Positions 50,240-58,467 are shown, counted from the stretch's first letter. The stretch: DNA of 64,000 nucleotides from Oscillospiraceae bacterium (GCA_009785335.1 WQWM01000001.1:124001-188000); one strand, 5' to 3'. A program made the numbers and translations. The notes: generated by a model not told the origin, from the letters alone.

Positions 50240-50460
50240 TACTCCTCAAAAAAGCAGCGAAGCACTTCACAGTGCCCCACCGCGGGGTGGATGTGCGGTG
50301 AAACGGGCCTCTTGCACGTGCTCAAATAGAACACAGCGAAGCGACTTTTGCGCGCCTTAGCGTGCACAAAGTAGAGCCCCACCGCAGGTGGTTTTTCGCT
50401 AGGCAAGGCTTGAGCAAGGGAAGTGTACAAAGGTACACGACCGAAGCGAAAACGCAGCAT
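50240..50460. repeat. Intergenic region with two degenerate GCGAAGCG / CCCCACCGC repeat copies
   Basis: CAGCGAAGCAC with CCCCACCGCGGGGTGG near 50246, and AACACAGCGAAGCGAC with CCCCACCGCAGGTGG at 50330-50392. CGACCGAAGCGAAAA ends the stretch. No gene is visible here. Confidence 0.6.
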
Positions 50461-50473
50461 AGCGGAAAAAGAA

Positions 50474-50565
50474 TGGCGGAGAGCAAGGGATTCGAACCCT
50501 CGGTACGTTTAAGGCGTACACACGATTTCCAATCGTGCTCCTTCGACCAACTCGGACAACTCTCC
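50474..50565 (-). tRNA. tRNA-Ser (anticodon GGA)
   Basis: A 92-nt type II tRNA with acceptor GGAGAGT/GCTCTCC, discriminator G and encoded CCA. The anticodon loop TTGGAAA reads UCC/UCU. A long variable arm and the TTCGAATC T-loop are present. Confidence 0.95.
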
Positions 50566-50577
50566 ATATAATACACT

Positions 50578-50606
50578 ATTATAGCACAGCCCTGCGATGA
50601 TGTCAA
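50578..50606 (-). promoter_or_regulatory. Promoter of tRNA-Ser(GGA)
   Basis: TTGACA, 17-bp spacer, TATAAT on the minus strand, 12 bp before the tRNA. Confidence 0.85.
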
Positions 50607-50628
50607 CTAAAATTTCGCGCAGACGGCA

Positions 50629-50660
50629 AAACCCCAGCAGCAGGTGAGCTGCCGGGGTAG
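50629..50660 (-). terminator. Terminator of the 50676 gene
   Basis: CCCCGGCAGC/GCTGCTGGGG stem with a TCACCT loop, then TTTTGCC on the minus strand. Confidence 0.8.
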
Positions 50661-50675
50661 CGTAGTTGACAAAAG

Positions 50676-51359
50676 TTACTTAAAGAAAAAGCTTAAGCCG
50701 GAGAACAACGCTGCCGTGCCTGCGCTGCTGGCTGCTTTGCCGGCCAGTGCCGCCGTTTGCGCTTGCAACAGCAGGGCTTCTTCGCTGTTTGCTTCTAGTT
50801 GCCACCTGTGCAGCTGTTCTTCGTAGAGATTCACGGCTTCTTTCCATGATTCCGCCCTGAAGTTGACTAAGTAAGAGTAAATCTCATTCAGCGCAAGCGG
50901 ATAGCGATAGTTTGGCGGAATCAGGTTTACGTACTCCATTTTTGCGATGAGTGCATCTTCAAACGGTTTGCGTTTATAGTCCATATAACGCTGCAAAACG
51001 CCCTTTTCCTCAAACAGTTCTCGCAATTTTAACGACGTTAAAGACAATGGTATCTTGCCGTTTAGTATACGATTGATGTCTTTTTTCTGCTTTTCACTTA
51101 TGTCGAAGCAGGCGTTTAACTCATAGAAATTGCGAAATTCGCATACATCGGATATTTCTTCACGTTTTATCAACTGGTATAGATATTGGTTCGCGGGAAT
51201 TGCTTTATATTGCATCTGAAGCGCATCAACAAAATCCGATTCCGATGCTTCCAAATACGGCGTAATCACCGAATTCGCGGTTTGGATGACCTCTAACAGC
51301 GTTGGTGTATCTAGGGTTAAAACCGACGCTGCTTGCGGAATGGAAAGTGCTGTTGACAT
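50676..51359 (-). CDS. Hypothetical protein under a G-tract promoter, 227 aa
   Basis: Not recognised. It is helical and charged through the middle (YKAIPANQYLYQLIKREEISDVCEFRNFYELN, KQKKDINRILNGKIPLSLTSLKLRELFEEKG; the latter recalls helix-turn-helix spacing). It ends in a small-residue-rich hydrophobic segment (AGKAASSAGTAALFSGLSFFF). The composition is more A+T-rich than its neighbours. AGAGGAG precedes ATG 51359. Expression may be phase variable through the promoter spacer. Confidence 0.65.
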   Translation of the reverse strand: MSTALSIPQAASVLTLDTPTLLEVIQTANSVITPYLEASESDFVDALQMQYKAIPANQYLYQLIKREEISDVCEFRNFYELNACFDISEKQKKDINRILNGKIPLSLTSLKLRELFEEKGVLQRYMDYKRKPFEDALIAKMEYVNLIPPNYRYPLALNEIYSYLVNFRAESWKEAVNLYEEQLHRWQLEANSEEALLLQAQTAALAGKAASSAGTAALFSGLSFFFK

Positions 51360-51393
51360 AACAAAAAATCTCCTCTGTGAAATAGTAACTAAA

Positions 51394-51424
51394 ATTATAC
51401 CCCCCCCCCCCTTGTTTTTGTCAA
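51394..51424 (-). promoter_or_regulatory. Promoter with a G12 homopolymer in the spacer
   Basis: Minus-strand TTGACA, then AAAACAA and twelve G, then TATAAT. The spacer is 19 bp, two longer than the 17 bp found at most other promoters here. Confidence 0.8.
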
Positions 51425-51479
51425 GCCTTTTCGACAAAGTTTTTCATGTTTGTGAAAAACGACGAAAAACGCGCAGCAC

Positions 51480-51508
51480 TTGACAGGCTTTGCATTTCGT
51501 GATAATAT
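51480..51508 (+). promoter_or_regulatory. Promoter of the 51542-55048 gene run
   Basis: TTGACA, 17-bp spacer, TAATAT, divergent from the G-tract promoter. Confidence 0.7.
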
Positions 51509-51541
51509 AGTATATGTAACAAGGATGGGGAGGGTTGCGAA

Positions 51542-51766
51542 ATGAACAAAGTAATTTCAATCGCACTGTTGGTTGCTGGGTTGATTTTGGTCGGCATGTC
51601 TGGCTACTACATCGTGCAAATCATCCGCCTTAACCTGTGGGATGACGTGATTTTCCGCGTGGTTAGCGTGCTGGCGTTCATCGGCGGCGGCGTTTTTGTC
51701 GGCCTCAGCAGAACAATACGAAACCAACAAACCTTGATAGAGCTGCTGCGTGACAAAGGAGAATGA
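51542..51766 (+). CDS. Small two-helix membrane protein, 74 aa
   Basis: Two hydrophobic helices (SIALLVAGLILVGMSGYYIV and VVSVLAFIGGGVFVGL) precede a short charged tail. No known family. GGGGAGGG lies upstream of the ATG. First gene of a long plus-strand series. Confidence 0.65.
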   Translation: MNKVISIALLVAGLILVGMSGYYIVQIIRLNLWDDVIFRVVSVLAFIGGGVFVGLSRTIRNQQTLIELLRDKGE

Positions 51767-51767
51767 C

Positions 51768-51851
51768 ATGAAATTTCTCATCCTCATCGACAACTCCGCT
51801 CTTGCGCCTGATGTGGTTGCTGGTATGATAAAAGATAATTTTTCACTGTAA
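51768..51851 (+). CDS. Very small ORF, 27 aa
   Basis: Too short for the track. ATG one base after the previous stop codon, with a strong AAAGGAG 5 nt upstream. The peptide is MKFLILIDNSALAPDVVAGM plus seven residues. It may be a functional small protein or the remnant of a truncated gene. Confidence 0.45.
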   Translation: MKFLILIDNSALAPDVVAGMIKDNFSL

Positions 51852-51869
51852 CATAACAAGGAGAACCCC

Positions 51870-52193
51870 ATGGCAAACTTCACCGTCTGCGAAACCAACC
51901 AAGTGACATATCTCGACATCCGCATGGCGATGGTGCAAGGCCTGCGCACGCCAGATGAAATCAAAGCCGCAACAAATGCTTGCGGCACGTGCGATGGCTG
52001 CAATGAGCATCTGCCGTGGATTTTAACCACCGTGTGCCGCTGCTTGGATATCACCATGACCGCAGTGATTGAAGCCATGCAAAACGGAGCCGACACCGTG
52101 GAAAAAGCCTGTGCGGCAACCACCGCAGGCACAGCACCAGATTGCGGACGCTGCAAAATCTTGATTGAGAACATTGTGGCCATTGGCCGATAG
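51870..52193 (+). CDS. Tandem BFD-like [2Fe-2S]-binding domain protein
   Basis: A 107-residue protein with two copies of the BFD-like fold. The first is VCETNQVTYLDIRMAM...CGTCDGC; the second is VCRCLDITMTAVIEAM...CGRC. The second has the standard CXC...CXXC cysteines. The first has lost one cysteine of the CXC pair, so it may not hold a cluster. Family members store or pass iron and electrons. AAGGAG precedes the start. Confidence 0.75.
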   Translation: MANFTVCETNQVTYLDIRMAMVQGLRTPDEIKAATNACGTCDGCNEHLPWILTTVCRCLDITMTAVIEAMQNGADTVEKACAATTAGTAPDCGRCKILIENIVAIGR

Positions 52194-52202
52194 GAGGAAA
52201 AT

Positions 52203-52700
52203 ATGGACAGACCAACCAAACCATTCGCCGAGGTGGCAGCCTTGCTCGGCCAAGCCACCCCCGCATGGGAGGCGCTCACCGGGCAAATTCGCTATCATTA
52301 CGAGATCGACGAAATCTGGCAAGAGGGCAAACCCACCCATAAGCACTACAACAACTTGTTTTTCAAGCGCAGCGGCAAAGCCCTGATTTCTTTGCACTTA
52401 CGTGAGGGCTATTTTCTTGCTTGTGTGGTGTTGGGTGCAGCCGAACGCGCAAAATTTGACGAGCAGCGCGCCGACTTTAGCGCAGCAATTTGCCAGGTAT
52501 ACGACGAAGCTGAGGTTCTGCACGACGGCAAATGGCTTGGCTTTGAACTACGCGATGATGCTCTCGTGGATGACATCTTCCGCCTGCTGCCGCTCAAGCG
52601 CAAACCCAACCGCAAAGTTTTCCCCGCAAGCGTTGATGTGTGCGGCCAGCTCGACATCGGCTTGGCGCACGGAGATATTACGCAAATTTTGATGAAGTGA
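52203..52700 (+). CDS. DUF3788 family protein
   Basis: A 165-residue cytoplasmic protein. YHYEIDEIWQEGKPTHKHYNNLFFKRSGKALISLHLREGYF and KWLGFELRD are typical of DUF3788, whose function is unknown but whose fold is YdhG/DUF1801-like. It is spaced 9 bp from the BFD gene with AGGAGG, in an operon of small accessory enzymes. Confidence 0.78.
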   Translation: MDRPTKPFAEVAALLGQATPAWEALTGQIRYHYEIDEIWQEGKPTHKHYNNLFFKRSGKALISLHLREGYFLACVVLGAAERAKFDEQRADFSAAICQVYDEAEVLHDGKWLGFELRDDALVDDIFRLLPLKRKPNRKVFPASVDVCGQLDIGLAHGDITQILMK

Positions 52701-52711
52701 AGGAGAATAAC

Positions 52712-53053
52712 ATGAACAACATACAATCTCGCTGCGGTCTTTGTTGCGACACTTGCGAATACAAAGTTTCCGCAGGTTGCAAGGGATGCATCGCCAGCGC
52801 AGGTTTTCCGTTTTGGGGTGAGTGCAATGCGGCGAAATGCTGCATGGAAAAAGGTCATGCACATTGCGGCGAATGCAAAAAATTGCCGTCACTTATCTCT
52901 GTCGACACGCGAACATATGACGCAACCATGTGCAACGAAATTTACGGCATGTCAATCGGCGACGGCGAGGACGAACACAACGACACTCCGCCTGGCAAGC
53001 GCATAGACCAATGCAGAGAATGGGCAAAGCAAGGCGCAAAGATAGGGGAGTAA
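52712..53053 (+). CDS. DUF3795 cysteine-rich protein
   Basis: A 113-residue protein with SRCGLCCDTCEYKVSAGCKGCIAS, then CNAAKCCMEKGHAHCGECKKLP, the DUF3795 zinc/cluster-binding cysteine pattern. Role unproven. GAAGGAG precedes ATG 52712; the frame extending upstream lies in the previous gene. Confidence 0.8.
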   Translation: MNNIQSRCGLCCDTCEYKVSAGCKGCIASAGFPFWGECNAAKCCMEKGHAHCGECKKLPSLISVDTRTYDATMCNEIYGMSIGDGEDEHNDTPPGKRIDQCREWAKQGAKIGE

Positions 53054-53054
53054 T

Positions 53055-53450
53055 ATGATGACAAACCCAAACAAAAACATGCTCGTAACCCTCGGCGTGC
53101 GAGATGTGGCAAAGGCCATCGACTTTTACAATGGACTAGGATTCAAGGTGACTTTTGATGGCGGCGCAATGGGCGACTTTGAAATGGACGGCGTTAGGGT
53201 CGCATTGTACTGCCTTGACGCATTGGCAAACGATGTGAATGTGCACAATCCGCCCAAAATCTCAACTGGTTTTTCTGGCATCACATTAGCATATAATCTT
53301 GATTCAAAAGAAGCCGTTGATGAAATGCATGCAAAAGTGAAAGCGTTGGGCGGAAGCGTGGAGCACGCGCCAGAAAAAGCAAAAGACTGGAACGGCTACC
53401 ACTTTTACTTCAGAGACTTAGATGGACACTATTGGGAAATCGCCTACTAA
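53055..53450 (+). CDS. VOC-family (glyoxalase/bleomycin resistance-like) protein
   Basis: A 131-residue protein with paired beta-alpha-beta modules. VTLGVRDVAKAIDFYNGLGFKV opens it, and HFYFRDLDGHYWEIAY is the usual metal-site end. Members act as glyoxalases, dioxygenases or drug-binding proteins; no substrate can be given. The start is one base after the preceding stop codon. Confidence 0.85.
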   Translation: MMTNPNKNMLVTLGVRDVAKAIDFYNGLGFKVTFDGGAMGDFEMDGVRVALYCLDALANDVNVHNPPKISTGFSGITLAYNLDSKEAVDEMHAKVKALGGSVEHAPEKAKDWNGYHFYFRDLDGHYWEIAY

Positions 53451-53469
53451 TGAGCTAAAGGAGACCACC

Positions 53470-53847
53470 ATGCTTATCCCCCACTTGCATTTTCGCGGCA
53501 AATGCGCACAAGCTATTGCGCTGTATGAAACCGCATTCAACACCAAGGCATACGACATCGTAAGCAACCACGATTACGACCCCGAAGCTTACGAGGGCGA
53601 CACACAAATTGCCCACGCGCGCATGCAAATCTGCGACCAAACCGTGTTTTTGAATGACCGCACAGACTTCGCGCATCCCGCGCATTTAATCGTACAATTC
53701 CCCAGCGTGGAAACCCTAATGGCGTGCTATGAGCATTTTAAAGATAACAGCAAAATCATCGATCCGTTTGAGCAAACCTCGTATAGTGCCTTAGTGGGCA
53801 ATTTCATGGACAAGTTCGGCATTCTATGGGGCTTTATGGCCGTGTAA
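53470..53847 (+). CDS. PhnB-like VOC-family protein
   Basis: A 125-residue protein. MLIPHLHFRGKCAQAIALYETAF and ARMQICDQTVFLND resemble the PhnB/3-demethylubiquinone methyltransferase-like VOC subgroup, with a C-terminal SYSALVGNFMDKFGILWGF. Function unknown. ATG 53470 follows AAAGGAG. Confidence 0.82.
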   Translation: MLIPHLHFRGKCAQAIALYETAFNTKAYDIVSNHDYDPEAYEGDTQIAHARMQICDQTVFLNDRTDFAHPAHLIVQFPSVETLMACYEHFKDNSKIIDPFEQTSYSALVGNFMDKFGILWGFMAV

Positions 53848-53869
53848 ACAATAAGTTAGGAGAACATAT

Positions 53870-55048
53870 ATGAACCGCAAACTTTTCACATCCGAATCCG
53901 TCACCGAGGGCCACCCGGACAAGCTCTGCGACGCCATAAGCGACGCCGTGCTTGATGCCATTCTCGCGCAAGACCCACAAAGCCGCGTGGCCTGCGAATG
54001 CGCAACCACCACCGGCATGGTCCTCGTCATGGGCGAAATCAGCACCACGAGCTATGTCGACATCCCCAAAATCGCGCGGCAAGTGATTAGCGATATCGGC
54101 TACAACGGCGGCGCGGCAGGCTTTGACGGCAACACCTGCGCCATCCTCACCGCCATTGACGAGCAATCGCCCGACATCGCCATGGGTGTGGATAAATCGC
54201 TTGAAGACAAAGCCTGCGGCAGCGACCTCGAAGGTGGCGGTGCTGGCGACCAAGGCCTGATGTTCGGCTACGCCTGCGATGAAACACCGGAGCTGATGCC
54301 CCTGCCGATTTCGCTCGCGCATGCCTTAGCTCGTCAATTAACTTTGGTGCGCAAGAACGGCTCGCTGCCCTATCTGCGGCCAGACGGCAAGACCCAAGTG
54401 ACCATCGAATACGATGAAAATGACAATCCCGTGCGCTGCGATGCCATTGTAGTGTCGTCGCAGCACTGCGAAAGTGTGAGCCTTGAGCAAATCCGCGCAG
54501 ATGTTACCCAACACGTGATTAAACCCATCGTGCCCGCCAATCTGCTCGACGACGCCACAAAACTTTACGTCAACCCCACGGGACGCTTCGTTGTGGGCGG
54601 CCCAGTGGGCGACAGCGGACTGACCGGCCGCAAAATCATCGTGGACACCTACGGCGGTTATGCTCGCCATGGCGGCGGCGCGTTTTCCGGTAAGGATCCC
54701 ACCAAAGTTGACCGCTCGGCGGCCTATGCTGCGCGCTATGTGGCGAAGAATATCGTCGCCGCAGGCCTTGCGCGCAAGTGCGAAGTGCAGCTGGCCTATG
54801 CCATCGGCGTGGCTCGCCCGGTGAGTGTGCGCGTAGACACCTTCGGCACCGGCAAGCTTGACGAAGCGCAGCTAGCTACGCTGGTGCAGCAGCACTTTGA
54901 CCTGCGCCCCACGGCCATCATCAACCGCTTCAACCTGCGCCGACCGATTTACAGGCAACTGGCAGCCTTAGGGCATGTTGGCAGAACCGACATCGACCTG
55001 CCTTGGGAAGCCCTTGACATGGTAGACACACTGAAGAACGCACTGTAG
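53870..55048 (+). CDS. metK: S-adenosylmethionine synthetase
   Basis: Makes SAM from methionine and ATP. The 392-residue protein shows [24 protein letters not shown], the [13 protein letters not shown] signature, [16 protein letters not shown] and [26 protein letters not shown] lies upstream. It ends the plus-strand run that begins at 51542. No SAM riboswitch is visible in the 22-bp gap upstream. Confidence 0.96.
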   Translation: MNRKLFTSESVTEGHPDKLCDAISDAVLDAILAQDPQSRVACECATTTGMVLVMGEISTTSYVDIPKIARQVISDIGYNGGAAGFDGNTCAILTAIDEQSPDIAMGVDKSLEDKACGSDLEGGGAGDQGLMFGYACDETPELMPLPISLAHALARQLTLVRKNGSLPYLRPDGKTQVTIEYDENDNPVRCDAIVVSSQHCESVSLEQIRADVTQHVIKPIVPANLLDDATKLYVNPTGRFVVGGPVGDSGLTGRKIIVDTYGGYARHGGGAFSGKDPTKVDRSAAYAARYVAKNIVAAGLARKCEVQLAYAIGVARPVSVRVDTFGTGKLDEAQLATLVQQHFDLRPTAIINRFNLRRPIYRQLAALGHVGRTDIDLPWEALDMVDTLKNAL

Positions 55049-55074
55049 GGGCGGATGCAAATCCGCCCGCATCA
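55046..55074. repeat. Half-unit TGTAGGGGCGG palindrome
   Basis: TGTAGGGGCGGATGC and AAATCCGCCCGC, overlapping the metK stop codon region. Confidence 0.6.
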
Positions 55075-55119
55075 CAAAAACACAAACGCCCCCGCCGCTA
55101 CCAACGTGCAAAGTTTTGC

Positions 55120-55148
55120 TTGCGTGATGGGCGTGGGTGTGCTATAAT
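55120..55148 (+). promoter_or_regulatory. Promoter of the 55181 gene
   Basis: TTGCGT, 17-bp spacer, TATAAT, 32 bp before the ATG. Confidence 0.7.
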
Positions 55149-55180
55149 AAAAGTAATACTATTACGGAGGACATTTTACA

Positions 55181-56140
55181 ATGATCAGTAAACGCGATAT
55201 GCAAAAAGTAGATGAACTTTACCGTGCCGCTATGCAGAACAATGATGAAGCTCTAAATCAACTCAAGCGTCTTGCAGAAAATGAATGCTGGTACGCACAG
55301 CTTTATTTTGCAACGATAGCCGCGCTTCGTTACACAGAATTTGTTGCTTCGTGTTCGGTTGGTCTAATCGGCATGTGTGATAGACAACAGGATGGCGATT
55401 TTGAACGATTGTGGCAATGGCTCTGGAATGGTGCAATCAATACGGTCAAAGAACATAGGCAAAGCCTACAAGCAACTATAGATGTACATAATACCGCATA
55501 TAAATACAACCAAACCGAATCTCAGATTTTTATCATATTAGCTAAATATCAAGCTTTTGCACGCGCCCATAGTGCAAAACGATATAAGACCGCGATATTT
55601 AATTTAGTACAATCATTTTTTGCTGATGCGGATGTTCAAAACGCCGCAGATGCCTATCTTGATAGTTACTACAAAGAAAAAGTGTTTGTCGGTGGCAACT
55701 CACGACTAAAAGAAATTTTGGAAAGTTCATATTCGGAACAACTCAGCAGAGCCTCAAAAGATTTATTGGAGTGTTTTGGTAACGACGGATTCACGTATGC
55801 TTGGAAAGCACTATATGCATTATTGACTGCCGACAAAGCTTTTTCGGACTCGGAAGAGCATAAAAAGTTGTTGTTCGAAACTTTAGACGTGTTTGGACTT
55901 CACACTCTAATCAATTCATGGGCGGACGGAAACGATTCCACCTTGGAAGATAGTTTTAACAATTTTGAAAAACGTTTTGGGCCTCAATACAAAGCCCAAA
56001 CTTCCTCCACAAATCAAGAAAAATCACCTCCGCACAAAATGAAGGTCCACTGCAAGGTTTGCAACGCTTATGTATGGGTAGAACATGGTTTGGGCACATG
56101 TCCGCTCTGTCAAATGCCCAACGACTACAGATATGATTAA
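55181..56140 (+). CDS. Hypothetical protein with C-terminal zinc ribbon, 319 aa
   Basis: A long helical, repeat-like region (YRAAMQNNDEALNQLKRLAE and later) suggests Sel1/TPR-type packing. A short linker leads to a C-terminal zinc ribbon (CKVCNAYVWVEHGLGTCPLC). Codon use and base composition are clearly more A+T-rich than the flanking genes, suggesting transfer. Not assigned to a family. GGAGG precedes the ATG. Confidence 0.65.
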   Translation: MISKRDMQKVDELYRAAMQNNDEALNQLKRLAENECWYAQLYFATIAALRYTEFVASCSVGLIGMCDRQQDGDFERLWQWLWNGAINTVKEHRQSLQATIDVHNTAYKYNQTESQIFIILAKYQAFARAHSAKRYKTAIFNLVQSFFADADVQNAADAYLDSYYKEKVFVGGNSRLKEILESSYSEQLSRASKDLLECFGNDGFTYAWKALYALLTADKAFSDSEEHKKLLFETLDVFGLHTLINSWADGNDSTLEDSFNNFEKRFGPQYKAQTSSTNQEKSPPHKMKVHCKVCNAYVWVEHGLGTCPLCQMPNDYRYD

Positions 56141-56179
56141 AAAGAACTAAGTGTAGTCCTATGCCGCCGCAAACTCATA

Positions 56180-56211
56180 AAACCAACCGCCCTGCTCCAT
56201 CGGCAAGGCGG
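56180..56211 (-). terminator. Terminator of the SpoIID-like gene
   Basis: On the minus strand, CCGCCTTGC pairs with GCAGGGCGG, then TTGGTTTTAT. Confidence 0.7.
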
Positions 56212-56235
56212 CTTCTCCTATTCCCTTTATCCCCG

Positions 56236-57819
56236 TTATGCTACAAAATTAACCGTAAAGTGGTGCGAACGCACCGTGCGCGAGCCAAAAAAGTTCATGC
56301 GCGCATTTCCACCAGTGAAGATTCTGTCGCCGATCCTCACCTGCTCCACATAGCCATGCGGGCATGTGCTCAGCACTTCAAACCATTGTGCCGCGTTGTT
56401 GCCCAGGGTGATTGCATTCCCCGGGAACCTGCGATTATAATCATCCACCATGCGTTGAATTTCCTGCGTGGTAAAGCTTGGGCTGCTGCGATTCACCGTT
56501 TCGGGGCTGGTTCGCCCACCGCGCAAATACGGCGAAGGCGGGCCGCCGCTCCATGCCCACTGTGCGCTGGCTGTGTGCCCCGCGCTGCTGGCAAAATACA
56601 GCGCATCGGCCACTGACCCATTATGGCTGACATACGTGCCGCGCACGCTGTTTGCCAAGGCCAACATGGGCGCGTGGAACTGCTGCGCAAAGCCTGAATT
56701 CCATTCTCCGTCAGACAAAATATGATGATTCACTTCTGTGGTGCGAAAGTTGTTGCGCTTGGCAATGGTATAAGCCGCAACCATCTGCGCCCGCATGGCT
56801 TCATCTGGCACGTTACCGCTGTGCCCAATTTCACGCCAAGCAATGCGTGCAATATACTCATCCAGCGGGAACTGCCGCCCCTCATGCGTCACAGTTGCTG
56901 GTGGGCTGGCATGTTGCGCAATGCGAATGCCGGGCGCATAGTAATAGTGCTGCAAAATCTGGCGATAGCTCCAGCCGCGGCGCGCAAACTCCATGGCACC
57001 TTCTTGGCTCATGCCAACGCCATGGCCAAAGCCCGCCACCTGGAACTGAAACGTTCCCTGCGTCACTGGCTGTTGTTGCCCGGGCGGTTGAATAATCGAT
57101 GGCCGATTAAACGCATTGCCCAGCATATTCACCACATCTTCCACATGCTGCCGTGCCGGTTGCGCAAAAGCCTGCGGCAGCTCCACTGCATATTCCACAA
57201 CGGGTGGTGCAGCAGGACTTGTGGCGGCAAACTGCGTGGTTAAGCCTGCACCGCACAACAGCACCGCTGCCGTTAAACTGGTTGCCGCCAGTGCACGCAC
57301 GCGATGACGCCGTACAGACGAATCTTGCGGCGCGGGTGCTATGTCCTGCAGCTCATGCTGGTTGCGTGTGAGATAGGCGTAGATTTGTCGGCGCTGTTGT
57401 TCAAGACGTTGCGCACAAAGCGGCAACATCACAATTTCCTGGTTGCCGCAGTGCAGCGCGAACCCGTTAAACAGGCCATCCGGCGAAAGAAACGCTTTGG
57501 CACCAATCGGGAAAGCTGCATCTTCAGGCGAGGGCGCAAGCTGTGTGTCCAACACATGCGCACGCACATGAGACGTGTAGCCCAACGCGTGCAGTAACGT
57601 GCGCTTAAGCGCGTTAAATTGGGCAGGCTCAGTGGCGATGACAAACACATCGCGGCGGCGCAAAAAAGTCGCTAGATTTTCCAGCAAGGCCTCGGCAGTC
57701 AATGCCGCCACCGTGGGAGGTGGTTCTCCACCAAAACACCGCGTGCACAGCTCCCGCAGGCACGCAACTTCTTGCGGCCACGGCTGCGTTTGCAGCGTGA
57801 ACAGCTGTATTTTTTTCAT
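56236..57819 (-). CDS. SpoIID/LytB-domain protein with permuted motif order
   Basis: A 527-residue membrane-anchored protein. Residues about 40-140 form a cytoplasmic domain whose AAFPIGAKAFLSPDGLFNG segment recalls the molybdopterin-binding fold of CinA. A membrane helix lies near 175-200. The SpoIID motif GHGVGMSQEGAMEFARRGWSYRQILQHYY is at 265-293. The motif normally N-terminal to it, LDEYIARIAWREIG...MRAQMVAAYTIAK, comes later, at 319-354. SpoIID is a lytic transglycosylase acting on peptidoglycan in engulfment. ATG 57819 follows AAAGGA. Confidence 0.75.
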   Translation of the reverse strand: MKKIQLFTLQTQPWPQEVACLRELCTRCFGGEPPPTVAALTAEALLENLATFLRRRDVFVIATEPAQFNALKRTLLHALGYTSHVRAHVLDTQLAPSPEDAAFPIGAKAFLSPDGLFNGFALHCGNQEIVMLPLCAQRLEQQRRQIYAYLTRNQHELQDIAPAPQDSSVRRHRVRALAATSLTAAVLLCGAGLTTQFAATSPAAPPVVEYAVELPQAFAQPARQHVEDVVNMLGNAFNRPSIIQPPGQQQPVTQGTFQFQVAGFGHGVGMSQEGAMEFARRGWSYRQILQHYYYAPGIRIAQHASPPATVTHEGRQFPLDEYIARIAWREIGHSGNVPDEAMRAQMVAAYTIAKRNNFRTTEVNHHILSDGEWNSGFAQQFHAPMLALANSVRGTYVSHNGSVADALYFASSAGHTASAQWAWSGGPPSPYLRGGRTSPETVNRSSPSFTTQEIQRMVDDYNRRFPGNAITLGNNAAQWFEVLSTCPHGYVEQVRIGDRIFTGGNARMNFFGSRTVRSHHFTVNFVA

Positions 57820-57894
57820 ATTTACATCCTTTGTTTTTTCACATCTTTTTTCTGGGAGACGCAAGCGCAACGGCTAACGTAAACTGACTATAAC

Positions 57895-57947
57895 ACAAAA
57901 AAGCCAAGAAATCAAGCGGTTAACGCAAGGTTTTCTTGGCTTTTTCA
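57895..57947 (-). terminator. Terminator of the small membrane-protein cluster
   Basis: AAAGCCAAGAAA/TTTTCTTGGCTTTTT hairpin, usable in both directions, 100 bp after the last small gene. Confidence 0.75.
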
Positions 57948-58042
57948 TGAACAATTTTTCGTTTGCCGGCATTTGCCGAAAAGAGTGTTAGCGAGCGGAA
58001 AAGCAAGGGCACGCTTTCCCGGAATTTTCCGTTTCGCCTATG

Positions 58043-58147
58043 TTAACCCAATGTGCTGCGAAGCAAAACGATGATTGCTGAAACAATCGTGACAACCAAA
58101 GCAATTACCGGCGAAAAGAAAAGCAGAAAGAAAAAGATATCACCCAT
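58043..58147 (-). CDS. Tiny membrane protein 3, 34 aa
   Basis: MGDIFFFLLFFSPVIALVV plus a second hydrophobic half ending LLRSTLG; essentially a single long helix. AAGGAGGAG precedes the ATG at 58147. The upstream part of the track ORF has no support. Third of three adjacent tiny membrane proteins. Confidence 0.6.
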   Translation of the reverse strand: MGDIFFFLLFFSPVIALVVTIVSAIIVLLRSTLG

Positions 58148-58158
58148 AAAACTCCTCC

Positions 58159-58269
58159 TTATTGAAAAAACCAAGCGAACATTGCAAATAGGATAATGGG
58201 CAGCAAAATAATTCCCCCAATGATCACGCCCCAAGAGGCCAGTAGGCCATGCCAAGGTTCACTAAACAT
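58159..58269 (-). CDS. Tiny membrane protein 2, 36 aa
   Basis: MFSEPWHGLLASWG start, one hydrophobic helix, and an aromatic end FAMFAWFFQ. GAGGAGGAG lies before ATG 58269. It is separated from its neighbours by 11 bp and 29 bp. Unknown family. Confidence 0.6.
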   Translation of the reverse strand: MFSEPWHGLLASWGVIIGGIILLPIILFAMFAWFFQ

Positions 58270-58298
58270 AAAAATCTCCTCCTCAAATCTTGTAACAG

Positions 58299-58427
58299 TT
58301 AGACACCCGCCGCCCATTGAACCGCATAATACATCGCCGAAAAGCTTGCAAAGATGATAAGACCAGAAACCACTAATAACGCAGCACCCAAGAGAAAGTA
58401 TACAACCCAAAACAGGGTTTGTGACAT
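58299..58427 (-). CDS. Tiny membrane protein 1, 42 aa
   Basis: Not in the track. MSQTLFWVVYFLLGAALLV, a long hydrophobic stretch, then MYYAVQWAAGV. AAAGGAG lies 6 nt before ATG 58427. First of the three; about 75 bp and a palindromic repeat separate it from the sortase gene upstream. Confidence 0.6.
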   Translation of the reverse strand: MSQTLFWVVYFLLGAALLVVSGLIIFASFSAMYYAVQWAAGV

Positions 58428-58467
58428 GGTGTTCTCCTTTCTTCATGCTTTGTCGGAATCTATGCCA

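Noticed and set aside
53848-53870. SAM riboswitch upstream of metK
   Set aside because: The gap to the previous gene is only 22 bp and metK is the end of an operon.
56161-56616. Plus-strand ORF of 151 codons overlapping the SpoIID-like gene
   Set aside because: Antisense shadow with no ribosome site; the minus-strand frame has clear family motifs.
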